Source: Aminobacterium sp. MB27-C1 (GTDB lineage: Bacteria; Synergistota; Synergistia; Synergistales; Aminobacteriaceae). From it: a stretch of 64,000 nt of DNA. Of this stretch, positions 8,230-16,091 are shown piece after piece (positions within the stretch are counted from its first letter, which is position 1; every line of letters begins with the position of its first letter). The stretch spans positions 1,364,001 through 1,428,000 of the forward strand of contig NZ_CP133089.1 of assembly GCF_030908405.1 (NCBI RefSeq). Reading direction: 5' to 3'. The position numbers were made by a program, and so were the translations under genes. Under the pieces are notes generated by a model that ran no database searches, was not told the DNA's origin, and saw nothing but the letters and a program-made list of their open reading frames with translations.

Positions 8230-9402
8230 TCAAGCTTCGAAATAAAGCTGAAGCTCCTTTACCCATAAATCCAGATTATCTTTTTGGGTTCTGCCACTTA
8301 CCCAATCTTTCCTTCCTCCACCTCTAATCCCAAGAATCTTATTATTTCTCACAAAAGCTGCAACATCAAGAGAAACACTCTCCCCAGCACCAAGGAAAAA
8401 TTGAGAACCTCCATCTGCAGATGTAATAAAAAGACAAAGGGATGCGTCCATTTCTTTAATTTTACGACTTACCGATGCAGAAGCCACTTCCACTGGAATG
8501 TTAGCACCGTGATAAAAGAATAAGGGAAATTCTTTTACAGCTGCCTCTTCCCATGGGAAAGCAACGAACTCACGTAAAGAGTCTATACCTTTTAACAGAG
8601 TTTTGTTTTCTTGTTGTAGCCGTTTAAAAACAGATTCTAACTTTTCTATGGGGCATCCTATCTCTCGTAACAGTTTTCTAATTGCATAACTCTCTTCTTT
8701 TAATTTCTGATTTCTATGTACAGTAAATCGAAATTCCCATTCAGGATATCTTCCCTTAAATCCCTCAACATGAACTCCACCTATTTCCGAAGTTCGGTAT
8801 ACGTGGGTTCCTGAACAGGCAATGATATCAAAATCTGGAATACTGACGATTCTAACAGCGTCATTTTCTCCTATTCGATCCCAATTCGCCTTTAACCCCT
8901 TAATTTCACGCGCTTCTTCATAGGACTTTACGCAAACAGACACGGGAAGGTCAGCCTCTATAACCTTATTCCCTTCTTCTTCTGCATGAAAAAGAATCTC
9001 CCATGTTAATTCGTTCGGATAATGTAGATATACAGTTGTCGAATCTGTTTCTACGGCCACTTTATAAATATGAAGACCAGGATGAGAGTTCTCCAATATT
9101 TTTGAAAGGACGTGCTCTCCCGAATGCATTCTAGATAAAAGCCACTGTCGCTCTAAGTTGACTTCTGCCTCGACAACTAACTCTTCAACGAGTTCCCCCT
9201 TATTAACTTTTATATAGAGGAAATTTTTGCCATTCTCTGTTTGGCAATCTGTAACATCCGCATAAAAATCAGCTGACTTGAGGATCCCCGTATCTCCAGG
9301 TTGCCCTCCTCCTGCCGGGTGAAACGGATTAGGATCTGTTACAATAACGGCTTTTTTCCCTGAAATTTTAACTATTTCCTTAATAACTATTTTATTTTCC
9401 AC
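8230..9402 (-). CDS. AlaX-type alanyl-tRNA editing protein
   Basis: Free-standing relatives of the AlaRS editing domain that hydrolyse Ser-tRNA(Ala) or Gly-tRNA(Ala). The zinc-site HSGEH (93-97) and CSGTH (196-200) are intact, and the N-terminal HPAGGGQPGDTG glycine-rich motif is present. Residues about 215-390 include a coiled segment and a DHHA1-like tail (FFLGAGES and the glycine-rich GGGRKDW), so this is the long AlaX form. It follows the symporter gene by 6 bases and is probably co-transcribed with it. A CBS/PHP-type alternative is excluded by the zinc motifs. Confidence 0.88.
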   Translation of the reverse strand: MENKIVIKEIVKISGKKAVIVTDPNPFHPAGGGQPGDTGILKSADFYADVTDCQTENGKNFLYIKVNKGELVEELVVEAEVNLERQWLLSRMHSGEHVLSKILENSHPGLHIYKVAVETDSTTVYLHYPNELTWEILFHAEEEGNKVIEADLPVSVCVKSYEEAREIKGLKANWDRIGENDAVRIVSIPDFDIIACSGTHVYRTSEIGGVHVEGFKGRYPEWEFRFTVHRNQKLKEESYAIRKLLREIGCPIEKLESVFKRLQQENKTLLKGIDSLREFVAFPWEEAAVKEFPLFFYHGANIPVEVASASVSRKIKEMDASLCLFITSADGGSQFFLGAGESVSLDVAAFVRNNKILGIRGGGRKDWVSGRTQKDNLDLWVKELQLYFEA

Positions 9403-9408
9403 AAAAAC

Positions 9409-10776
9409 TCACCTCCTATACAAAAGTCCGAAAAGAGTAAATCCTGCTGAAAAGATAAGACCAACAAAAAGAGGCTGAACAGATGAAATAATGGCAGGTG
9501 CAAGAAGAACAGCGGCAAGACCAGCAACAGCTGCTCCTAGAGCCCAAAAAGGAGAAAGCCTGGATGGAAATAGTAGAGCAACAATAAGGGGGAAAAATGT
9601 TCCCGCGCCTCTTAAACTCATACTCAAATAGCTCCACTGCAAAATCATATCTCCACTGAAAAGAACCCCTATATACGCAGCACTCACAACTATAACAAGA
9701 ACAGCTACTCTGCTTGCCAGGAGCGTTCTTCTCTCGTCCATTTTAGTAGAAAAAAACGGTAAAAATTTAAACAAATCTTGCACAATATTGGTAGCAATTC
9801 CAAAGGATAATCCAGCTGCTGCGCCTATAACTGTAATAAGAATTCCTGCCCAAAAAAATCCCCCAACCAAAGGGGGAAAATATAATCGGATGAACATCGG
9901 AAGAGCTTGCGAAGGAGATATAGCTATTCCCGTAGTTCGCATAAATAATCCCACATAAACTCCCATTAATCCGAGAGGTGGAATAAGAATTCCCGCCAAT
10001 AAAGCACCTTTCCGAGCCGTAGCTGGACTAGATGCTGCAAAAATACCTTGTATATATATTTGAGTGCAAAAAACTCCTACAATCATAGAAAAAAAGGCCC
10101 CAAACCCTTTTGCTACACCTGTTCCGAATAGATCAAAAAAAGGCGTCACAGAAAGAGTATGGTATAAAGCCAGTGGAGTCATGCCCTTTCCAAGTCCAAG
10201 TAGCACAGAAGCTCCTAATGCCAGAAAAAGCATCGCTATTTTGGCTTTCCCGATAACACTATAACTTTTTAAACCTCCGAGATATAAAAAACCAAGGACA
10301 AGACATGCGATACCCATCGAAGCCTGAATGGAGGAAAGGGGGAAAATTGTCTGAAGTAATGCAACGCCAGAAAGAAATTGTGCAACTACCGATATATATG
10401 TTCCCAGAGAAGAAGCGATCATGGAAACCATACTCACACCGCTGCCATAATTTCTCTTTAAAAACTCTGGAATTGTCACCACTCCCGAATTTCGTAAAGT
10501 AGCTGCAAAACCAATACCTAAGATTAGGCAACCAATGCCTCCTCCAAGGGTAAACCACCAAGCCGATAACCCATATTGATATGCCATCTGAGCTGTACCT
10601 ACGGTTGATGCCCCTCCAACAAGGGCACCCATAATAACTCCCGTGACACCTGTTATACCGGCTTTACGTCCAGCAACAGCATAATCACTGGTGCCTTTTA
10701 TTTTACGAGCAACAAATGTGCCAAGAGCTAAAAAAAGAACAAGTACGGAAAGTGCGGAGAAGGCAAAAAGTTTCAT
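9409..10776 (-). CDS. Sodium:solute symporter (SSS) family transporter
   Basis: About 13 hydrophobic helices across 455 residues, with SSS features such as ARKIKGTSDYAVAGRK after helix 1 and the GALVGGASTVGTAQMAYQYG helix 2 region, which in the family contributes to the Na+ site. Substrate cannot be told from the sequence; amino acids or organic acids are usual. The ATG at 10776 is chosen because MKLFAFSALS starts the first helix and an AAAGGA site precedes it. Lies directly upstream of the alaX-like gene; the tRNA-Arg terminator is just ahead of it. Confidence 0.85.
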   Translation of the reverse strand: MKLFAFSALSVLVLFLALGTFVARKIKGTSDYAVAGRKAGITGVTGVIMGALVGGASTVGTAQMAYQYGLSAWWFTLGGGIGCLILGIGFAATLRNSGVVTIPEFLKRNYGSGVSMVSMIASSLGTYISVVAQFLSGVALLQTIFPLSSIQASMGIACLVLGFLYLGGLKSYSVIGKAKIAMLFLALGASVLLGLGKGMTPLALYHTLSVTPFFDLFGTGVAKGFGAFFSMIVGVFCTQIYIQGIFAASSPATARKGALLAGILIPPLGLMGVYVGLFMRTTGIAISPSQALPMFIRLYFPPLVGGFFWAGILITVIGAAAGLSFGIATNIVQDLFKFLPFFSTKMDERRTLLASRVAVLVIVVSAAYIGVLFSGDMILQWSYLSMSLRGAGTFFPLIVALLFPSRLSPFWALGAAVAGLAAVLLAPAIISSVQPLFVGLIFSAGFTLFGLLYRR

Positions 10777-10810
10777 ATTAATCAAGTCCTTTGCTAAAGA
10801 TAATTTACAC

Positions 10811-10845
10811 AAAAAATGCCGGGCTGCTTATTCACGCAACCCGGC
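10811..10845 (-). terminator. Rho-independent terminator of tRNA-Arg
   Basis: Minus-strand stem GCCGGGTTGC / GCAGCCCGGC (10 bp with one G-U) and an 8-base loop, followed by A and six T. It begins 15 bases past the CCA end of the tRNA and lies upstream of the symporter start. Confidence 0.88.
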
Positions 10846-10859
10846 TTATATTTTCTAAA

Positions 10860-10935
<76 letters not shown>

Positions 10936-10976
10936 TTCTCAAACGTCGAAAATATTACCACGTACCGGGGTTTACT

Positions 10977-10995
10977 GCAACTAGAAACTAGTTGC
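10977..10995. repeat. Perfect inverted repeat in the tRNA-Arg 5' leader
   Basis: GCAACTAG - AAA - CTAGTTGC, an 8-bp perfect hairpin with a 3-base loop, about 40 bases upstream of the tRNA on its transcript. It could be a processing or protein-binding element; no function is assignable. Confidence 0.5.
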
Positions 10996-11045
10996 GATGT
11001 GGGTTAACGCCCTCCTGTCTTGGACGTTTCAACACGGACTATTCT

Positions 11046-11074
11046 ATTATAAAGAATAAATAAAAACTACTCAA
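11046..11074 (-). promoter_or_regulatory. Promoter of tRNA-Arg
   Basis: TTGAGT (11069-11074), a 17-base spacer and a consensus TATAAT (11046-11051) on the minus strand. This predicts a transcript starting near 11038, with an unusually long leader of about 100 bases before the mature tRNA 5' end. Confidence 0.7.
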
Positions 11075-11115
11075 AATATCCCCTAGGAAAACAGTACATC
11101 CTCTTATAGAGGATG

Positions 11116-11703
11116 TTAAGCTCTTAGAGAAAATTGGATCATGTAATTATATCCTAGATCTTTATAACTAATCTTTTTGAAACCAAAGGGCGCTACTAGT
11201 GTTTCTATTTCTTCTGAAGATTTACGCATAACTACAGGCGGCCCCCAAAGGGTGTTTTCCTTTTTACATTCAATAATAGCTAAATGACCATTCTGTTTCA
11301 AAACACGGGAAATTTCATTAAAGATATTTTCTCCGACTGATTCCAAGTTCAACGAATGGAGGACAGTGGCAATAAAAACTACATCTATACTATCATCAGA
11401 AATTGGTAAAGAACGGCAAATGTCAGAAACTATAGCCGAAATATTCGTTATTTTTTGAATGGAAGCTTCTCTTACTAGATCTTTAATCAACCTTTCTTGA
11501 ATATCGAGTGCATATACAGTGCCTGACAATCCAACTTTATTAGCCGCCCAAAGGGTGTAATCACCAGTTCCACAACCTAAATCAAGAAAAGAATCTCCCT
11601 CTTTTAAGTCAAGTTCTTCAAAAATAAGATACGGGTCATGCATAAAAAAACTACTAGGTTTCCTTTCATAATGTTCACTCCTATGCTTTTTCTCTTTCTC
11701 CAC
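11116..11703 (-). CDS. Class I SAM-dependent methyltransferase, substrate unknown
   Basis: A Rossmann-type methyltransferase with motif I FLDLGCGTGDYTL (39-51), an acidic strand-2 end (YALDIQERL), a post-I SDICRSLPISDDSIDVVF segment and a VLKQNGHLAIIECKK strand, the Methyltransf_11/UbiE-like layout. 195 residues; GTG start with an AAGGGG site. Divergent from the Crp/Fnr-type regulator, and both are richer in A+T than neighbouring genes, which suggests a co-acquired pair. Not enough to name a substrate. Confidence 0.8.
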   Translation of the reverse strand: MEKEKKHRSEHYERKPSSFFMHDPYLIFEELDLKEGDSFLDLGCGTGDYTLWAANKVGLSGTVYALDIQERLIKDLVREASIQKITNISAIVSDICRSLPISDDSIDVVFIATVLHSLNLESVGENIFNEISRVLKQNGHLAIIECKKENTLWGPPVVMRKSSEEIETLVAPFGFKKISYKDLGYNYMIQFSLRA

Positions 11704-11828
11704 TATAAACGCCCCTTTCTATTTAAAAGTCTATTGAGTTTATTTCTATTTACGTTTTTACAAAATTGTACTAAAGTGTTTTTTATGTTTCATTATCTGC
11801 AGATACTTTTCTGGAGTGAATATTTTCT

Positions 11829-12521
11829 ATGAATAAACTTCTACCATTACTTCAAAAATGCGCTTTATTTAAGAATAAGAAAAAAAGTGAAATAGAGTTA
11901 TTCCTGTCAAAGGTCAACCACAAAATTGACTCCTTTGAGAAGGGGGAGACTATTATTTCTCCTATACAATTTACAGATAAGTTAGGAATTGTTTTACTGG
12001 GAACGGTAGATGTTCAAAAAATTTTCCCCAATGGGAAAATGATTGTTATTCAAAAAAAAAGAAGTTCCGATTTAATTGGAGAGTACGCTATCTTTTCAAA
12101 ATTAGAACTCTATCCGCACACTGTTATTGCAAATTCTCTGTGTAAAGTTCTCTTTTTACCTAAATGTGAACTTTCAGTCTGTTTCTCTTCTGAGAAAATT
12201 CTTATGTTGAATTTTCTAGAAATATTATCTAATTCCAATTTAATTTTAGAACATAAAATTGGTACCCTTTCTCTTATTTCCATTCAAAAAAAAATCGCAG
12301 AATTTTTAATACATTACAAGAAACATCTTTGTAAGAATGCTCACTCCGACATAGTCATCCTTCCTTTTTCCAAAAAAGACTGGGCAGAATATATGAATGT
12401 TTCTAGGACATCTCTTTCGAGAGAATTAAAAAATATGGAAATGGAAGGCATTTTATCTTTCGAGAAGCGTATTATTATAGTAAAGAATTGGGGGCAGTTA
12501 GAGAAAATTTTATCGTTGTAA
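11829..12521 (+). CDS. Crp/Fnr-family transcriptional regulator
   Basis: N-terminal cyclic-nucleotide-binding-like beta barrel (about residues 10-120, including DKLGIVLLGTVDVQKIFPNGK), a dimer helix, and a C-terminal winged helix with recognition segment WAEYMNVSRTSLSRELKNME (about 190-209). No cysteine cluster like that of Fnr is seen, so an Fe-S oxygen sensor is unlikely; the effector is unknown. The TGGAGTG ribosome site is 10 bases upstream. 230 residues. Likely controls itself and the divergent methyltransferase gene. Confidence 0.85.
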   Translation: MNKLLPLLQKCALFKNKKKSEIELFLSKVNHKIDSFEKGETIISPIQFTDKLGIVLLGTVDVQKIFPNGKMIVIQKKRSSDLIGEYAIFSKLELYPHTVIANSLCKVLFLPKCELSVCFSSEKILMLNFLEILSNSNLILEHKIGTLSLISIQKKIAEFLIHYKKHLCKNAHSDIVILPFSKKDWAEYMNVSRTSLSRELKNMEMEGILSFEKRIIIVKNWGQLEKILSL

Positions 12522-12586
12522 ACGAGTGCAATTCATAAATCTATACTTAAATTTAAATCAAAAATCATTCTGTAAAGAAGAATCAA

Positions 12587-12622
12587 AAAGGAAGCCCCAA
12601 TCTCACACCCAAGGGCTCCTTT
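12587..12622. terminator. Terminator between crp/fnr-like gene and mutS2 (convergent)
   Basis: Stem AAAGGAAGCCC / GGGCTCCTTT with one bulged A, a loop of about 15 bases, and T-rich flanks on both strands. It can serve the plus-strand regulator and the minus-strand mutS2 operon. Confidence 0.75.
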
Positions 12623-12628
12623 CTTTTT

Positions 12629-14980
12629 CTACTTTTTAAAAGTTACAATCGTAACTCCATAACCACCTTCGCCAGGGCCACCAAGGCGGTAACTTTCTAC
12701 ATAGCTTAAATTGTCACAAAGCTGATGGACCTCTCTACGAAGAATACCCTCTCCACGCCCATGTATAATTTCAACACTCTGATAACCTGCACGCATAGCT
12801 CTATCAAGATATCTTTCGACCAAAGGCATTGCTTCATCTATTGTCATTCCTCTAATCATCATCGATAAAGGAACATTTTCTGGCCTTTTTGATGAAATTA
12901 TGGGAGTATCAGGTACAGCGTCACGAACCTTTTTAGAAGAGAGAGAGAGGGAGGCAAGTGGAACATCCATTCGAAGAGCTCCTGCCTGTACTTCAGCCTT
13001 ATTCCCTTTTATAGATAAAACTATACCTGTTATAGATGTTCCTTGAATAGAAACTGTATCTCCTACACTTAAATTTCGTTTTGCTGTTGTAGCTTTCCCC
13101 ATAGAACGTTTCTCTTCTTTCTCTTCAAGTTCTTTTCTTTTTTCACGTAATTTTTCTCTTTTATGATGTAAATCTCGTTGAACCACTGATCGTGACAAAT
13201 CATCAAGTTCTCGAAGCATTTTTCGAGATTCTTCTTCTGCAGAAGAAAGTATAGAAGCAGCTTTCTGTTCTGCACTCGTCAAGGTTTTCTCTACCCGTTC
13301 TTCTAATTTTCTTTCTCTTTCAGAGTAGTCCTTTTTGAAGGCCTCTATTTCTTGGCGTTGCATCTCCAAGTTCTTTCGTTCAAGATCAAGCTGAGCGTTT
13401 CTTTCCTGAAGATCCGCAATAACCTCTTCTACCGAAACTTCCTGCTCTTCTAACGTCCTTCTAGCCTTTCTCAAAATTTCATCAGGCATTCCATAACGCT
13501 CTGCTATAAAAAGGGCATTGCTCCGCCCAGGAATCCCCATGAGAAGGCGATATGTTGGAGCAAGAGTCTCTGCATCAAACTCCATACTTGCTGTTTCTAC
13601 ATTTGGGGTTGTTAGTGCATAGCTTTTAATAGGATTATGATGCGTAGTAGCCAAAGTGATACATTTCTTCTCTCGTAAACTATCCAGTAACGCTACTCCT
13701 AATGCGGCACCTTCCTGTGGATCTGTGCCAGCTCCTAGCTCATCGAGAAGAACGAGAGAGGATGATGTCGCTTCTGAAAGAATATGAATAATATTTTTTA
13801 AATGAGCGCTGAATGTTGATAAATTTTGCTCAATACTCTGTTCATCACCAATATCAGCAAAAACGTTATCTAATACCCCAACAACAGATCCTTCATGGGC
13901 CGGAACTGGAAATCCGCACCAAGCAAGAATCACACCTACACCGACAGTTTTAAGGGCAACTGTTTTGCCCCCAGTGTTAGGCCCCGTTATTACAAGAACT
14001 CTAAAACTTTGCCCACAATTTAATGTCAACGGAACACCTTTTTCACCAAGAAGAGGGTGTACTAAATCGCAAAAGGCGAAAAGAGGCTTGCCACTTATTT
14101 CAGGCAAAACCCACTTTTGTTGATCCACAATATCTTTTAAGGCGTAAAACAAGTCAATTTGGCCAATAACCCACTCAACATCTGATATGGCTCTTTCGCG
14201 CGTTAGTATTTTTTGTGTTATTTCAGAAAGAATTCTTCGCTTTTCTTCTTCTTCATCTTGGAGTAAGAGCAACAGTCTACTGTTGAGTTCAGCAAGACTT
14301 CGTGGCTCCATATAAACTGAATTACCAGAACCAGATCTATCGACAACTGTCCCTGGAAATCGGGACGCAGAGTCTTGTCGTACAAGTACTGTAAATCTAT
14401 TCTGACGATAGGAAAGTAACCGTTCCTGCAACATTGAACTAAGTCTTGCATTTGAAAAAAGACCCTGCGCTCTGAATCGAATTGATTGGCGCACAGCATC
14501 TTCGCTCTTTCTAATTCGAAATAAAATGGGAGAGGCAGAATCATATAAATTGCCGTCTTCGTCGAGAACAGAAAGGAACTCTATTTCTTCAGAAAAATCC
14601 CTTATTTTTTTTAATAAAAGCAAAAAGGGAGCGTATTCTTCTCTTGCTTTATTCAAGCTATCTTTTATTTTATTACCCAAAATAATAAGGGTTCGCAAAG
14701 CGACCAGCTCTCGCCCGGAGAGAAGAGCTGTTTTACGGGCTGACTGAATTTGCACTGCAACACTTACTACATTTTGATTCCAAGGGAAATCTCCATACCT
14801 ATCAACGTAATCACAATATGCCAGAAATAAGCCCTGTCGGTTACGAAGAGATTCTAATGTATCACATGGACTAACCTCTTCCAATGCCGTTAAGCCTAAA
14901 TCACTTCGTATACGTTTCGCAAAAAGAGAAAGGACTTTATCAATCTCTAAAAGGTTCCAAACTTCTTTACGTACTCTCAT
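12629..14980 (-). CDS. mutS2: Endonuclease MutS2
   Basis: MutS2 binds branched DNA or collided ribosomes and is an ATPase with a nuclease-like Smr tail. Seen: core and lever regions, Walker A TGPNTGGKT (332-340), Walker B with LLDELGAGTDPQEGAALG, a long coiled coil (about 510-620) and a C-terminal Smr domain with HGRGEG. There is no mismatch-reading MutS domain I. 783 residues, normal. Its start overlaps cvpA, making it the last gene of the long infC-to-mutS2 run. Confidence 0.96.
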   Translation of the reverse strand: MRVRKEVWNLLEIDKVLSLFAKRIRSDLGLTALEEVSPCDTLESLRNRQGLFLAYCDYVDRYGDFPWNQNVVSVAVQIQSARKTALLSGRELVALRTLIILGNKIKDSLNKAREEYAPFLLLLKKIRDFSEEIEFLSVLDEDGNLYDSASPILFRIRKSEDAVRQSIRFRAQGLFSNARLSSMLQERLLSYRQNRFTVLVRQDSASRFPGTVVDRSGSGNSVYMEPRSLAELNSRLLLLLQDEEEEKRRILSEITQKILTRERAISDVEWVIGQIDLFYALKDIVDQQKWVLPEISGKPLFAFCDLVHPLLGEKGVPLTLNCGQSFRVLVITGPNTGGKTVALKTVGVGVILAWCGFPVPAHEGSVVGVLDNVFADIGDEQSIEQNLSTFSAHLKNIIHILSEATSSSLVLLDELGAGTDPQEGAALGVALLDSLREKKCITLATTHHNPIKSYALTTPNVETASMEFDAETLAPTYRLLMGIPGRSNALFIAERYGMPDEILRKARRTLEEQEVSVEEVIADLQERNAQLDLERKNLEMQRQEIEAFKKDYSERERKLEERVEKTLTSAEQKAASILSSAEEESRKMLRELDDLSRSVVQRDLHHKREKLREKRKELEEKEEKRSMGKATTAKRNLSVGDTVSIQGTSITGIVLSIKGNKAEVQAGALRMDVPLASLSLSSKKVRDAVPDTPIISSKRPENVPLSMMIRGMTIDEAMPLVERYLDRAMRAGYQSVEIIHGRGEGILRREVHQLCDNLSYVESYRLGGPGEGGYGVTIVTFKK

Positions 14981-15485
14981 TGATCAAATTGACTCCTTCA
15001 ACGGTATGGAAAATTGAATTGACATAGGGCCATGCCAATGAGGCCGTTTTCATAGCTATGCTCTCTTGCATCCATTGCGGGGATGGAGATGCAAAAGACG
15101 AAAATGCTGATAGCAAAGCATAAAGGAAAAGTACAAGAACAGCCCCCTTCAGAATGCCAGCGGCCCCACCAAGAACTCTATCTATAAAAGAAAGAGATGT
15201 CCAACGCAAAAAAGCTTGAACAATACGACAAACAACAGATGCTATTACTACGACCAGAACAAAAAGAAGGACCATAGAAATGATAAGAATTACAGATGCA
15301 GATCCAGACCATCTCGATAAATACCAACTCGTCAAAGTAGGTCCGAAACGCCAAGCTAGATACGCTCCTCCTACAATGCCGCCTAAAGAAAATACTTCTC
15401 CCGAGAGACCTCTAAAAAGACCACGCAAAAAAAGGAATGCAAGGACCAAGGCAATTGTTACATCTACTCCTAAAGCAAGTGTCAT
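14967..15485 (-). CDS. CvpA family membrane protein
   Basis: 172 residues with four predicted transmembrane helices, the family N-terminus (LFLRGLFRGLSGEVFSLGG) and a conserved WTSLSFIDRVLGGAAGILKG loop. CvpA relatives are linked to colicin V production and envelope stress. It overlaps both zapA (4 bases) and mutS2 (14 bases); the zapA-cvpA-mutS2 order is common in Firmicutes. Confidence 0.82.
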   Translation of the reverse strand: MTLALGVDVTIALVLAFLFLRGLFRGLSGEVFSLGGIVGGAYLAWRFGPTLTSWYLSRWSGSASVILIISMVLLFVLVVVIASVVCRIVQAFLRWTSLSFIDRVLGGAAGILKGAVLVLFLYALLSAFSSFASPSPQWMQESIAMKTASLAWPYVNSIFHTVEGVNLINEST

Positions 15486-15742
15486 GAGTCTTCACGTTCT
15501 CCCTGATTGTTATACTCTTTCAAAATATGTTCTAACGACTTCCCCGCGTGGTCAAGACAGTACGCTAGATGAAGACTGACCAGGAGCAATAAATGCTCCT
15601 GGGCTATCTCCTGACCAACTGTATTCGCAGCTTCTTTCAAAAGAGAAAGAACGCGTTCATACGTTTCCTCATCTAAGGCTGTCTTTAAGTTATATTCCTT
15701 TTTCCCAAGCTTGAGCGTTACATCTCTCAATGGGATAGACAA
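15482..15742 (-). CDS. zapA: Cell division protein ZapA-like
   Basis: 86 residues. The N-terminal strand-turn (VTLKLGKKEYNLKTALDEETYERV) and the following long helix ending LLLLVSLHLAYCLDH match ZapA, a small dimer/tetramer that bundles FtsZ filaments. The position between pheT and cvpA-mutS2 is the standard place for zapA in Firmicute-like genomes and supports the call. Confidence 0.7.
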   Translation of the reverse strand: MSIPLRDVTLKLGKKEYNLKTALDEETYERVLSLLKEAANTVGQEIAQEHLLLLVSLHLAYCLDHAGKSLEHILKEYNNQGEREDS

Positions 15743-15759
15743 AACAGCCAGCTCCTTTA

Positions 15760-16059
15760 TTAGGAATTACGTCCACTTTCTGCCTCTTCAGGCAGAAGGG
15801 CGTTAAGTTTATCGTAAACGTTCTTGATCTGACTGTCCAGTTGTGTCTTATCTTTCTGCAATGTCATCTTTTCGCGCTCTAATCGCTCAACTGTCCGCTG
15901 TAATTCTTTGATCTCTCTGATGTGTTCCAAATCTTTCTCGGAGACTTTATTTCGAAGAGATTGGTTATCTCTTTTAAGTTGGTCGTTCTCGTTCTTCAAC
16001 CGTGTCAACAATTCGGCCAACCTATTTGCCAACTGCTCAATAGAATTAAGAGTCACCAT
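15760..16059 (-). CDS. Small coiled-coil protein, possible ZapB-like division factor
   Basis: 99 residues, almost wholly a heptad-patterned coiled coil (about residues 5-85) rich in Leu, Lys, Glu and Gln, with no membrane segment or enzyme motif. ZapB and similar division scaffolds look like this, and zapA is immediately downstream (17 bases). Identity rests on composition and context only. Confidence 0.5.
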   Translation of the reverse strand: MVTLNSIEQLANRLAELLTRLKNENDQLKRDNQSLRNKVSEKDLEHIREIKELQRTVERLEREKMTLQKDKTQLDSQIKNVYDKLNALLPEEAESGRNS

Positions 16060-16091
16060 AGCATCGCCTCCATCTCAGTATTTACCAGAAT

